Source of the DNA: an uncultured Pelagibacteraceae bacterium
GTDB lineage: Bacteria; Pseudomonadota; Alphaproteobacteria; Pelagibacterales; Pelagibacteraceae
Assembly: GCA_902552805.1 (NCBI GenBank)
Contig: CACDIC010000005.1
Location: 42,230-106,229, forward strand
Direction: 5' to 3'
DNA: 64,000 nucleotides
Positions 34,778-45,533 of this stretch are shown here, piece after piece. How positions within the stretch are numbered: position 1 is the first letter of the stretch; every line of letters starts with the position of its first letter. A program made the position numbers and the translations under genes. The notes beneath the pieces are model-generated. The model was not told the DNA's origin. It did no database searches and was given only the letters and a program-made list of their open reading frames with translations.

Positions 34778-36700
34778 TTAAATATTTGAAGGTGCTTTAT
34801 TTAAAGCAGAAAATTTTTTTAGAAATGAGTTTAGATCCATATTTTCTTGTTTATTTGAATCCAATCTTCTAATGGTTACTGAGTTACTGTCAACTTCTTT
34901 TTTACCACAAATTATTAAAAGAGGTATTTTTGCTAATGAATGATCTCTTATTTTATAATTTAAATTATGATTTTTTAAATCAACCATTGATGTAATTCCA
35001 GCTTCTCTTATCTTATTAGAAACTTTTTTTGCATATTCTTCGAAGTCTTCGGAAATAGGTATAACAACTGTTTGTAACGGAGATATCCAAAATGGAAATT
35101 TTCCAGCATAGTTTTCAATCAGTATTCCTATAAATCTCTCAAGTGATCCAAATAATGCACGATGTAACATAACAGGAACTTTCTTAGTACCATCTTTATC
35201 TACGTATGATGCATCTAGTCTACCTGGTAAATTTAAATCAACTTGGACTGTTCCACATTGCCAATCTCTTCCTATTGCATCTCTTAAAACAAATTCTATT
35301 TTTGGACCGTAAAATGCTCCCTCACCTTTATTAATACTATACTCAAGTTTAGACGCTTTGACTGCCTTTAACAAAGATGCTTCAGCCTTGTCCCAAATCT
35401 CATCCTCACCAACTCTTACCTCTGGCCTATCAGCATATTTAAGAATTACATTTTCAAAACCTAAATCTTTATAAATTTCTAATATTAAATTAGTAACTTT
35501 TAAACATTCACTTGTGATTTGATCTTCGGAGCAAAAAATATGAGCATCATCTTGAGTGAATGCTCTTACTCTTAATAATCCATGTAAAGCACCAGATGGT
35601 TCATATCTATGAACTTTTCCAAACTCAGTAATTCTTAGAGGTAAATCTCGATAACTTTTTAGACCTTGATTAAAGACTTGTATGTGTCCAGGGCAATTCA
35701 TTGGTTTAATTGCAAAAACTTTTTCATCAGGAGTTTCTGAGGTATACATATTTTCCCCATATTTTTCCCAATGACCCGATTTTTCCCACAATAATCTATC
35801 TAATACCTCTGGTGTGTTCACCTCTTTGTATCCGGCTAGGTCCTGTTTAGCTCTCATGTAATTAATTAATTTTTGAAATAACGTCCAACCTTTCTCATGC
35901 CAAAAAACAGATCCCGGACTTTCTTCTCTAAAATGAAACAAATCCATTTCTTTGCCCAATTTACGATGATCTCTTTTTTCTGCTTCTTCAATTCTTTTTA
36001 AATAATCGTCTAAATCTTTCTGGGAGGCCCAACTTGTTCCGTAGATCCTTTGAAGCATTTCATTTTTTGAGTCACCTCGCCAATATGCGCCTGAAACTTT
36101 TGTAAGTTTAAAGGCTTTGCCAATTTTACTAGATGATACTAAATGAGGTCCTCTGCATAAATCATACCAAGTATCACCATGATGATAGACTGAAAGTTCT
36201 TCAGTTTCCGGAATACTCTCAATGATTTCTGCCTTATATTTTTCTCCAATTTTTTTAAAATGCTTAATTGCTCTATCTCTTTCCCATACTTCTCTTCTTG
36301 TTTTTAAATCTTTGTCAATTATTTTTGACATCCTTTCCTCAATTTTTTTGAGATCGTCATCTGTAAAGGGCTCCTTTCTGGCGAAGTCATAATAAAATCC
36401 ATTTTCTATAACTGGTCCAATTGTAACTTGAGTGCCTGGATATAATTCTTGAACTGCCATAGCCATGATGTGTGCAGCGTCATGTCTAATAACTTCTAAA
36501 CCCTCTGGGTCTTTTGCTGTAAAAATTTTAACGGAACAATCTTTATCAATCGAAAAATATAAATCCTTTAATTCTCCATTCACACTCATTATCAAGGCTT
36601 GTTTTGCTAATGATTTGCTAATTTTTTCAGCAATCTCTAGGCCTGTCACTTTTTTAGGAAAATCTAGATTGTTTCCGTCTGGTAAAGTAATTATGGGCAT
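34778..36700 (-). CDS. thrS: Threonine-tRNA ligase
   Basis: TGS domain; HDAAHIMAMAVQELYPGTQVTIGPVIENGFYYDF; MNCPGHIQVF; FTQDDAHIFC. Confidence 0.97.
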   Translation of the reverse strand: MPIITLPDGNNLDFPKKVTGLEIAEKISKSLAKQALIMSVNGELKDLYFSIDKDCSVKIFTAKDPEGLEVIRHDAAHIMAMAVQELYPGTQVTIGPVIENGFYYDFARKEPFTDDDLKKIEERMSKIIDKDLKTRREVWERDRAIKHFKKIGEKYKAEIIESIPETEELSVYHHGDTWYDLCRGPHLVSSSKIGKAFKLTKVSGAYWRGDSKNEMLQRIYGTSWASQKDLDDYLKRIEEAEKRDHRKLGKEMDLFHFREESPGSVFWHEKGWTLFQKLINYMRAKQDLAGYKEVNTPEVLDRLLWEKSGHWEKYGENMYTSETPDEKVFAIKPMNCPGHIQVFNQGLKSYRDLPLRITEFGKVHRYEPSGALHGLLRVRAFTQDDAHIFCSEDQITSECLKVTNLILEIYKDLGFENVILKYADRPEVRVGEDEIWDKAEASLLKAVKASKLEYSINKGEGAFYGPKIEFVLRDAIGRDWQCGTVQVDLNLPGRLDASYVDKDGTKKVPVMLHRALFGSLERFIGILIENYAGKFPFWISPLQTVVIPISEDFEEYAKKVSNKIREAGITSMVDLKNHNLNYKIRDHSLAKIPLLIICGKKEVDSNSVTIRRLDSNKQENMDLNSFLKKFSALNKAPSNI

Positions 36701-37855
36701 TTAATTTAGTAATCTCTTATACTCTGAATAAGTAGAAAAACACATTTTTTCAACATTAAATTTTTTTATAATGTTTTTTCTTCCCTCCTTACCCATTAAT
36801 TTTAAGGAAGTTTCATCCATTGTCATTGCTTGAATGATTTTGTTACTCAAAGAACCTGCATCACCAGATTCAAATAACAACCCAGTTTTTTCGTTTAAAA
36901 TTGTCTCATTTGATCCTCCAATATTACTAGCAATGATTATTTTTTCCATAGATTGTGCCTCTACCGCAACTCTTCCAAAAGCTTCAGGTTCAATTGATGC
37001 TGAAACTATAATATCAGAAACTTTATAAGCTAAAGCCATATCCTTACAATGGTCTATGAATTTTATTTGATTGGTCAGATTATATTTTTCAGTTAATTTG
37101 ATAAGTTTTTCTTTATAAGAATTTCTTCCCTGATCACTGCCTAATATTACAACATGAAATGCTTCGTATCCTAATTCAATTTTAACTAAATTTATTGCCT
37201 CAATAAATAATTCTTGACCCTTCCATGAAGTAAGTCGACCTGGCATAAGAATTATTTTTTTTTCATCAGTAATATACCACTCATTTAAAAGTTTTTTTTC
37301 ATCGGTTTCAATTTTGGTTGTTGGATCAAAATAATCTACATTTATGCCTCTAAAAATTACTAAAAATTTTTTATTAGAGTTTAAGAATTCCTGATAATTC
37401 TCTTGAATATGTGAAAAGATAAAGTTTGACCCTGCTATTACCAAATCTGACCTTACCATTACTGAATTATAAAATTTTTTTAATCTACCTCTAAAATTAT
37501 AAGTCCCATGAAATGTAGTGACAAACTTTCTTCTAGTTAATTTTGTTGCAAATAAACACGACCAAGCTGGTGCTCGACTTCTTGCGTGAACAATTGAAAT
37601 GTTAAAAATCAAAATTATTGCTATTAAAATAATTGAGTTTATCAAAATCAATAATGGATTTTTACTATGGACAGGGAGCCTTATTAATTTAACTTTTTTT
37701 TTATCAATAAACTTAATTAACTCTCCACCACTTGTAACAATGTAAGATTTACAATTATTTTCAGGCAAAAAATGTGCAATATCATAGCAACCAGTTTCTG
37801 CACCGCCGTAACCTAATTTTGGGATAACTTGTAAAACATTTAAATTAGATGACAT
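36701..37855 (-). CDS. Glycosyltransferase family 4-like (GT-B) protein
   Basis: LQVIPKLGYGGAETGCYDIA; ILMPGRLTSWKGQELFIEAI; EPEAFGRVAVEAQSM. Confidence 0.9.
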   Translation of the reverse strand: MSSNLNVLQVIPKLGYGGAETGCYDIAHFLPENNCKSYIVTSGGELIKFIDKKKVKLIRLPVHSKNPLLILINSIILIAIILIFNISIVHARSRAPAWSCLFATKLTRRKFVTTFHGTYNFRGRLKKFYNSVMVRSDLVIAGSNFIFSHIQENYQEFLNSNKKFLVIFRGINVDYFDPTTKIETDEKKLLNEWYITDEKKIILMPGRLTSWKGQELFIEAINLVKIELGYEAFHVVILGSDQGRNSYKEKLIKLTEKYNLTNQIKFIDHCKDMALAYKVSDIIVSASIEPEAFGRVAVEAQSMEKIIIASNIGGSNETILNEKTGLLFESGDAGSLSNKIIQAMTMDETSLKLMGKEGRKNIIKKFNVEKMCFSTYSEYKRLLN

Positions 37856-37897
37856 TTAAAATAATTATATAATAATAGACAAAACTAATAAACTTAT

Positions 37898-38644
37898 ATG
37901 ACAAATTTTAATTACTTAAAAATTTCCACCACCAGAAAAATAAGATATTTGAAACACCATCAAAAAAATGCCACTTATATTGTTTTTTTGCATGGTTTTA
38001 TGTCAGATTTGGAGGGTAAAAAACCTCAAGCATTTTTAAAATTTGCAAAAAAAAATAAATTAGGTTTTCTTGCTTTAGAATATTCAGGTCATGGTAAATC
38101 ATCAGGAAAATTTATTAATGGTAATATTTCAAAATGGACTAAGGATACCACTTTAGTAATTCAAAAAGTTGTCAAAAAAAACGATATTATATTTATCGGA
38201 TCAAGTATGGGTGCTTGGATTGCTTTAAACCAGTTTAGTCTTATCAAAAACAAAATTAAAGGTTTTTTAGGAATAGGTTCAGCGCCAGAATTTCTTGATA
38301 AACTAATGTGGAATAAATTTTCTAATAAAATGAGGATTGAAACCAAAAAAAAAGGTGTCATAAATTTAAAACATGGTGATTATGAATACCCAATCACTTA
38401 CCAATTAATCAAAGATGGAAGAAAAAATAAAATTTTAAATAAAAGAATAAGTCAAAATATAAATGTAACGATGGTTCACGGGAGTAAAGATAAATCTGTA
38501 CCTGTAATTTACTCAAAAAAAGTTTTAAAAATATTTCAATCTAAGAAAAAGAAATTAGTAGTTATAAAAAACGGTGATCATAGTTTATCTTTCCCAAAAT
38601 GGCTCAAGATATTGAAAAAAGAGTTAAAATTAATAATTAACTAA
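37898..38644 (+). CDS. Alpha/beta hydrolase
   Basis: VFLHGFMSDLEGKKPQAF, FIGSSMGAWIALNQ (GxSxG), NGDHSLSFP. Confidence 0.88.
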   Translation: MTNFNYLKISTTRKIRYLKHHQKNATYIVFLHGFMSDLEGKKPQAFLKFAKKNKLGFLALEYSGHGKSSGKFINGNISKWTKDTTLVIQKVVKKNDIIFIGSSMGAWIALNQFSLIKNKIKGFLGIGSAPEFLDKLMWNKFSNKMRIETKKKGVINLKHGDYEYPITYQLIKDGRKNKILNKRISQNINVTMVHGSKDKSVPVIYSKKVLKIFQSKKKKLVVIKNGDHSLSFPKWLKILKKELKLIIN

Positions 38645-41600
38645 CTTTTTGTATTTTTGTTTTTGTAGAGATTGGATTTTTAAGCTTATCTAACATTTCT
38701 TTTGGACAAACCTGTACAAAATTCTTTAACTCGCTTTCAAAGCCATCAATTATTTTTTTTGATAAACTGGATCCTGTTTCATTACTATGTTCGAGTACCA
38801 ATTCTTTTAAAAATTTTGACCAATACTCAGTTTCAACATTTTGCCATACAACTGAGTCCGGATTAACTTTTTTTTCAAATTCTTTTGATTTATCGTAAAT
38901 AAAAGCCATTCCTCCTGTCATGCCAGCTGCAAAATTATCTCCAACATCTCCAAGAATTACTGCTGTACCACCTGTCATATATTCACAACCATTTGAATCA
39001 CAGCCTTCGATAACAGTTGTGGCACCAGAATTTCTTACCGCAAATCTATCTCCAGCTTGACCAGCTGCAAAAAGTTTACCTGACGTTGCACCATAAAGAA
39101 CTGTGTTGCCAATAATAGTATTCTCATTAGAAATTAAATTGCTTTCATCAGGTAGTTTTATTGAAATGGTTGCTCCTGACAAACCTTTCCCAACATAATC
39201 ATTTGCATCGCCTTTTAAATTAAGTTTAAGTCCTTTTGCTGCAAATGAACCAAACGATTGTCCAGCTGAACCTTTAAAATCTAGAGTTAAAAAATTTTCC
39301 TCTAATTTTTCATAACCATATTTTTTATATAGGTGATGTGAAATTCTAGTGCCTACAGCTCTATTAGTATTTTTAATTAAAAACTCGTTATTTATTTTTT
39401 CTGAGTTATCTAAAGCCTTTTCTATTTGAGGCCAAATTTCTTGATCCAGTGTATTAGGAACTTGATTTATTTCTGATACCTCACAATACCTCTTATTATT
39501 GCCAGGGTCTGCTTGGACAAATAATGGATTAAGATCTAAGTCATCTAGATTAGGCGAGGCTTTACTTACCTGCATTAATAAATCAGTTCGACCGATAACC
39601 TCATTTAAAGATCTAAAACCAAGTGAAGCTAAAATTTCTCTCACCTCTGTAGCAATAAATGTAAATAAATTTACAACTTTATCAGGAGTTCCAGTAAATT
39701 TTTCTCTTAATTTTTCATCCTGTGTACATACTCCTACAGGACAAGTATTAGAGTGACATTGCCTTACCATAATACAACCCATCGCTACTAAAGCGGTAGT
39801 TGCTACACCATACTCCTCTGCACCCATCATAGCTGCAATAACAACATCTCTTCCAGTTTTAATACCCCCATCAGTTCTTAAAGTAACTTTATGTCTTAGA
39901 TTATTTAATGTTAAAACTTGATTGGCCTCCGTCAGTCCCATCTCCCAAGGTATACCTACGTATTTTACACTTGTTTGAGGTGTAGCCCCGGTTCCTCCAT
40001 TATGTCCTGAAATTAAAATTATATCAGCTTTTGCTTTTGCAACACCAGCTGCAATAGTACCAACGCCAGAAGATGCAACTAATTTAACTCCAATTCTTGC
40101 CTTAGGATTGATTTGTTTTAAATCATAAATAAGCTGAGCTAAATCCTCAATTGAATAAATATCATGATGCGGAGGTGGGGAGATTAACGTTACACCTGGC
40201 GTTGAATGTCTTAGCTTGGCAATCTCATCTGTTACTTTAAATCCTGGTAATTGGCCACCTTCGCCGGGTTTTGCACCTTGAGCAATTTTAATCTCAATTT
40301 CATTACAATTGTTTAAATAATTGACTGTTACACCAAATCTTGCTGACGCAATTTGTTTTACTCTCGAATTTGCACTATCACCAGAGTCCATAATCTTAAA
40401 TCTATTTGCATCTTCACCACCTTCTCCACTACAGGATGCACCTTTAATCCTATTCATCCCAATAGCTAATGTTTCATGTGCCTCCTTAGACAATGCTCCG
40501 TGGGACATACTTCCACTACCAAATCTTTTTAATATTTTTTCTATTGGTTCAACCTCAGAAATTTGAATAGATGGTCCTAATTTTTTTTTTCTAAAATCTA
40601 TTAAATCCCTTAAGTTAATTGGTGGCAAGTTATAGATTCCCTCAGCATATTTTTTATAAGCTGTATACGAGTTTGATCCTACAGCACTTTGTAATAAGTG
40701 GATTAATCTGCCCTGATATTGGTGTGTTTCTCCATTTTTTCTGTATCTATAAATCCCACCAATAGGTAAAACTGTATCGGTACTTTCAAATGCCTCTTTA
40801 TGTATTGCACGTATTTTTTTTTCGATTCCTGACAATCCAATACCAGAAATTTTTGAAGTCACTCCTGGAAAATAATCATCAACTATTGATCTGCTTAAAC
40901 CAACAGTTTCAAAATTACATCCGCCTCGATACGAACTTAAAACAGATATACCCATTTTTGACATGATCTTTAATAATCCTGCGTTCACTGATTTGATATA
41001 TCTTTCAACACATTCATCAAAACTATACTGGCCAAATAACTTTTTCTCATGCCTTTGGTATAAACTATCAAAAGCTATATATGGATTAACTGTTGTTGCG
41101 CCAACACCTATTAATGTTGCAAAAGAATGGGTGTCCAAAGCTTCGCCAGATTGAACGTTAATTGAAACATACCCTCTTAATTTTTTATCAATTAAAAAAG
41201 TATTAATCGCACCAACGCATAACAACATTGGCATAGGCATCCTTGTATCTGAAATAGCTTTGTCGCTTAAAACTAATTGTGTTACACCCTGTCTAACGGC
41301 AATTTCTGACTCTTTTTGGATCCTTTTAATAGAGTCAAATAAACTTTGATCATTTGAGAAAGTACAATCTATAGAGACAGAGTTTTTTCCAAAAAAATTT
41401 ATAAATTTGTTAAATTGTGAATTCGATAATATCGGACTATTTAAAACATAAATATTTTCTTTAGTTAAAGTATCAAAATCTAAAATATTCCCAAGATTAC
41501 CAAATCTAGTTTTCAAACTCATAACTTTATTTTCTCTTAAAGAGTCAATCGGTGGATTGGTCACTTGGCTAAAGTTTTGTCTAAAAAAATGATAAAGTGG

Positions 41601-43142
41601 TCTGTATTTGTCTGATAGAACTGCTAAAGGCGTATCATCACCCATGGAACCCGTCGCTTCTTTTGCATCTTCAGCCATTGGATGTAAAATTAGTTCTAAG
41701 TCCTCTAAACTTATTCCAAAAGTGTGTTGTCGTCTCCTTAGATCTTCACCATCAAAATTATGTTTTTCATTAGAAATAGATAATTTTTCATCTAAATCTA
41801 TTATCTGAGAATTGAAATGTTTATATTCTTTTGCCAAATAGTCTTTAATTTGATTATTCGTAAACACTTTGCCTTTTTCAATTCTAACACCAATTATCTC
41901 CCCTGGGCCAAGTCTTCCTTTTGATAAAATTCTTTTTTCATTTAATTCAATCATTCCAGTTTCAGATCCAGCAAAGAGAAACTTATCTTTTGTTATTGCG
42001 TATCTTAAAGGCCTTAAACCATTACGATCATTAGCTGCAATGACCCATTCATTATCTGTTGCAGCAATAGCGGCAGGACCATCCCAAGGTTCCATAGTAC
42101 TATTTAAAAAATTAAACAGTTGTTGATGGCTTTTTGGAAGAGTTTTATTTCTTTTTGACCAAGCATCAGGAATCATCATTAATTTTGCTAAAGGTGCGGG
42201 TTGGCCAGATTTATTTAATAACTCAAAAACATTATCTAGTGCCGCAGAGTCAGAAACTCCTTTTTGTATAACTGGCTTTAAATTTTCAACATTTTCAAAA
42301 AGAGGGCTACTCATCTCTTGTTCATGAACTCTCATCCAGTTTTTATTGCCTTTGTAAGTATTAATTTCACCATTATGGGCAACTGCTCTAAATGGTTGTG
42401 CCAAACTCCAGCTTGGAGCAGTATTAGTTGAAAATCTCTGATGGAAAATTGCAAATCTTGAAATAAATCTTTCGTCTTTTAAATCCAAGAAAAAATCTGA
42501 GATAGCCTCAGCTAAAAACATGCCCTTATAGATAATTGATTTAGAACTTATCGAGCAAATATAAAAATTATTTAATGATAAATTGAATGCTTTATTCTCA
42601 ATTTTTTTTCTTGTTTCATAAATTTTTCGCTCGAGATCTTTATCAAGCAAATTTTTATCATTCGATTTAAAAAGCACTTGAATTATCTCCGGCATAGTTT
42701 GAAAAGCTTTTTCTCCTAAAACTTTTGGATTAACAGGCACCTGTCTCCATCCATAGATACTAAAATCGTTTTTAGTTAACTCACTTTCTACAATCGTTTT
42801 ACAGCTTTCTTGTGAGGAGTAATCATTTCTTGGTAAAAAAATCATTCCAACACAAATATCAGAGCCATCATGTGTGTGACCTGTAACCTCTATTTTTTCA
42901 ACAAAGAAATCTTTGGGAATTTCTAAATGTATTCCTGCTCCATCACCTGTTTTTCCATCAGCATCAACAGCTCCTCGATGCCAAACAGCCTTTAAAGCTT
43001 CAATTCCATATTCTACAACCTCTCTTGATTTTTTTCCCTCTGTTGATGCAATTAACCCTACGCCACACGCGTCATGTTCCATTTCTTTGGAATAAACATT
43101 GTTTTTAATAAGTAATTCTAAATTTTTTTTATATATACTCAT
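38637..43142 (-). CDS. gltB: Glutamate synthase large subunit
   Basis: 1501 aa; EHDACGVGLIAS N-terminal Cys, SGEGGEDANRFK, ISGHNGGTGATPQTSVKYVGIPWE. Confidence 0.97.
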   Translation of the reverse strand: MSIYKKNLELLIKNNVYSKEMEHDACGVGLIASTEGKKSREVVEYGIEALKAVWHRGAVDADGKTGDGAGIHLEIPKDFFVEKIEVTGHTHDGSDICVGMIFLPRNDYSSQESCKTIVESELTKNDFSIYGWRQVPVNPKVLGEKAFQTMPEIIQVLFKSNDKNLLDKDLERKIYETRKKIENKAFNLSLNNFYICSISSKSIIYKGMFLAEAISDFFLDLKDERFISRFAIFHQRFSTNTAPSWSLAQPFRAVAHNGEINTYKGNKNWMRVHEQEMSSPLFENVENLKPVIQKGVSDSAALDNVFELLNKSGQPAPLAKLMMIPDAWSKRNKTLPKSHQQLFNFLNSTMEPWDGPAAIAATDNEWVIAANDRNGLRPLRYAITKDKFLFAGSETGMIELNEKRILSKGRLGPGEIIGVRIEKGKVFTNNQIKDYLAKEYKHFNSQIIDLDEKLSISNEKHNFDGEDLRRRQHTFGISLEDLELILHPMAEDAKEATGSMGDDTPLAVLSDKYRPLYHFFRQNFSQVTNPPIDSLRENKVMSLKTRFGNLGNILDFDTLTKENIYVLNSPILSNSQFNKFINFFGKNSVSIDCTFSNDQSLFDSIKRIQKESEIAVRQGVTQLVLSDKAISDTRMPMPMLLCVGAINTFLIDKKLRGYVSINVQSGEALDTHSFATLIGVGATTVNPYIAFDSLYQRHEKKLFGQYSFDECVERYIKSVNAGLLKIMSKMGISVLSSYRGGCNFETVGLSRSIVDDYFPGVTSKISGIGLSGIEKKIRAIHKEAFESTDTVLPIGGIYRYRKNGETHQYQGRLIHLLQSAVGSNSYTAYKKYAEGIYNLPPINLRDLIDFRKKKLGPSIQISEVEPIEKILKRFGSGSMSHGALSKEAHETLAIGMNRIKGASCSGEGGEDANRFKIMDSGDSANSRVKQIASARFGVTVNYLNNCNEIEIKIAQGAKPGEGGQLPGFKVTDEIAKLRHSTPGVTLISPPPHHDIYSIEDLAQLIYDLKQINPKARIGVKLVASSGVGTIAAGVAKAKADIILISGHNGGTGATPQTSVKYVGIPWEMGLTEANQVLTLNNLRHKVTLRTDGGIKTGRDVVIAAMMGAEEYGVATTALVAMGCIMVRQCHSNTCPVGVCTQDEKLREKFTGTPDKVVNLFTFIATEVREILASLGFRSLNEVIGRTDLLMQVSKASPNLDDLDLNPLFVQADPGNNKRYCEVSEINQVPNTLDQEIWPQIEKALDNSEKINNEFLIKNTNRAVGTRISHHLYKKYGYEKLEENFLTLDFKGSAGQSFGSFAAKGLKLNLKGDANDYVGKGLSGATISIKLPDESNLISNENTIIGNTVLYGATSGKLFAAGQAGDRFAVRNSGATTVIEGCDSNGCEYMTGGTAVILGDVGDNFAAGMTGGMAFIYDKSKEFEKKVNPDSVVWQNVETEYWSKFLKELVLEHSNETGSSLSKKIIDGFESELKNFVQVCPKEMLDKLKNPISTKTKIQKVS

Positions 43143-44581
43143 TATGCAACTTTAGATTTTTTTAATTCGATATTTTCAAGATAAGATTTGATTGATAAAG
43201 CAGCATCTCTACCATCTTTAATTGCCCAAACAACTAAAGATGCACCTCTTACAATATCCCCGGCAGCAAAAACGCCTTTAATATTAGTTTCCATAGTGTC
43301 AAAGTCTGCTTTAATTGTTCCCCATTTTGTAACTTGTAATTCTTGTGCCTCAAATAATAATGGTAAGTTTTCTGGATCAAATCCTAAAGCTTTTATTACC
43401 ATATCTGCTTTAATTTCAAATTCGGATCCTTGTTTAATTTCTGGTCTTCTTCTACCTGAGTCATCTGGATCTCCAAGTTGAATTTGATCTACAATTAATT
43501 TTTCAATTTTATTTTTTCCTCTAAATTCTTTTGGACTAGACAACCAAACAAATTCAACACCCTCTTCTTCTGCATTAGCTACTTCTCTTGCAGATCCAGG
43601 CATATTATCTTTATCTCTTCTATATAAACATTTAACTGAATTAGCTTTTTGTCTTACAGATGTTCGAACACAATCCATTGCGGTATCTCCACCTCCAATA
43701 ACAACTACATCTTTACCCTCAGCGTTTAATATACCTTTATCGAATAAATCAACTTTATCTCCCAACCCCTTTTTGTTTGATGCTGTTAAAAACTCCATAG
43801 CAGGAAAAATATTATCTAAATCATTACCTGGTAGATTAATTTCTCTTGGTTTATAAACTCCAGTAGCAATTAAAATTGCATCATGTTTTTTTCTCAATTG
43901 CTCTAAAGTTGCATCCTTACCAACCTCAAAATTTTGTTCAAATTTAATTCCACCATCTTTCAACAATTTTGTTCTCCTCTCGACCACATGTTTTTCTAAT
44001 TTAAAATTTGGAATTCCATAAATTAACAAACCGCCCGCTCTGTCATATCTGTCATAAACAGTAATTTGATATCCATTTTTCCTAAGTTGTTCAGCAGCTG
44101 CCAGTCCAGCGGGTCCAGCACCAATTATTCCAACACTTTGGTCTTTTTCGTGTTTGATTGATATAGGCTTTACCCATCCGTTCTCCCAAGCACTATCAGT
44201 AATATATTTTTCAACTGATCCAATTGTTACAGTGCCATGGCCTGATTGCTCAATAACACAATTACCCTCACATAGTCTGTCTTGAGGGCATATTCTGCCA
44301 CAAACCTCAGGCATATTATTTGTACTTTGAGATAATTCATAAGCTTCCTTCAATCTGCCTTCAGCAGTCAATTTAAGCCAATCAGGGATGTTGTTACTTA
44401 AAGGACAATGGACTTGGCAAAAAGGAACGCCACATTGAGAACATCTACTTGACTGCTCTTGTGCTTTTTGAGTGATAAATTCATCATAGATTTCATTAAA
44501 ATCATCTTTCCTATTATCAACTCCTCTTTTAGGTGGGGTTTGTTGACCTATTTTTACGAATTTTAGCATTTTATCAGTCAT
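43142..44581 (-). CDS. gltD: Glutamate synthase small subunit
   Basis: RCSQCGVPFCQVHCPLSNNIPDW, VGIIGAGPAGLAAAEQLRKNG, VVIGGGDTAMDCVRT. Confidence 0.96.
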   Translation of the reverse strand: MTDKMLKFVKIGQQTPPKRGVDNRKDDFNEIYDEFITQKAQEQSSRCSQCGVPFCQVHCPLSNNIPDWLKLTAEGRLKEAYELSQSTNNMPEVCGRICPQDRLCEGNCVIEQSGHGTVTIGSVEKYITDSAWENGWVKPISIKHEKDQSVGIIGAGPAGLAAAEQLRKNGYQITVYDRYDRAGGLLIYGIPNFKLEKHVVERRTKLLKDGGIKFEQNFEVGKDATLEQLRKKHDAILIATGVYKPREINLPGNDLDNIFPAMEFLTASNKKGLGDKVDLFDKGILNAEGKDVVVIGGGDTAMDCVRTSVRQKANSVKCLYRRDKDNMPGSAREVANAEEEGVEFVWLSSPKEFRGKNKIEKLIVDQIQLGDPDDSGRRRPEIKQGSEFEIKADMVIKALGFDPENLPLLFEAQELQVTKWGTIKADFDTMETNIKGVFAAGDIVRGASLVVWAIKDGRDAALSIKSYLENIELKKSKVA

Positions 44582-44765
44582 AAATTTTTATAAATTTATC
44601 GCAAAATATACATAGTTTTTATTAGTAAAAGAAATAAATAGGTCAGTTATTATTACCTAATTACATTAATATTTAGCTTAAATTCTACTTAATCTGATTT
44701 TTGCATACCTAATATGATTAAATCGAATTGTTTAAAATGAATATTTTTTAAGCTACGACACATGT

Positions 44766-45533
44766 ATGTTGCAAGATTTTATAGAAATTTTAATTCTTTC
44801 TGCTGTTCAAGGAATTTCTGAATTTTTACCCATAAGTTCGTCAGCTCATTTAATATTGGTATCAAATTTTTATGATTTAGAAACAAGTTCTTTATTAATA
44901 GACATAAGTCTACATTTAGGCTCATTAATTGCAGTAATTTTTTATTTTAGAAAAGAGCTATTTGATCTAAGAAATAATAATAGGTTATTAAGTTTAATAA
45001 TTATTGGCTCCTTGCCTTTAATATTTTTTGGATATATTTTATATTCCACCGAATTTATTCATCTTTTAAGAAACACAAAAGTAATTGCATCAACAACACT
45101 ATTTTTTGGATTCATACTTTTCTTTGCTGATCAAAGAAAAATTGATCGAAATATTTCTACAGATTTAAATATTAAATCAGTTTTATTAATTGGTTTATTT
45201 CAAATATTAGCGTTGATACCAGGAGTTAGTAGGGCTGGAATAACGATTACGGCAGCAAGATTTTTGAATTTCAATAGAACAGACGCTAGTAAAATTTCTT
45301 TTTTAATGTCTATACCTGCATTAGCAGGAGCAAGCTTCCTAGGTTTAAGAGAGGCTTTTGAACAATCAATAGAAATTAATTATTTATTATTAATTGCTAC
45401 TTTTTTATCATTTATGTTTTCATTTTTTACAATTAAGTATTTTCTTAAATTTATAAGTAAAATTTCTTTTAATGTATTTGTAATTTATCGGATAATTCTT
45501 GGCTTAATTTTATTTTATATAATATATATTTAA
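44766..45533 (+). CDS. uppP: Undecaprenyl-diphosphate phosphatase
   Basis: ILSAVQGISEFLPISSSAHLIL; ALIPGVSRAGITITAARFLNFNRTDASKISFLMSIPA. Confidence 0.95.
   Translation: MLQDFIEILILSAVQGISEFLPISSSAHLILVSNFYDLETSSLLIDISLHLGSLIAVIFYFRKELFDLRNNNRLLSLIIIGSLPLIFFGYILYSTEFIHLLRNTKVIASTTLFFGFILFFADQRKIDRNISTDLNIKSVLLIGLFQILALIPGVSRAGITITAARFLNFNRTDASKISFLMSIPALAGASFLGLREAFEQSIEINYLLLIATFLSFMFSFFTIKYFLKFISKISFNVFVIYRIILGLILFYIIYI

Noticed and set aside
39499-43095. Several plus-strand ORFs of 60-97 aa inside gltB
   Set aside because: Shadow ORFs antisense to a long, confidently identified gene
44582-44765. Possible regulatory element with repeated ACCTAAT and TAGGT...ACCTA between gltD and uppP
   Set aside because: Short AT-rich matches, not above chance by eye
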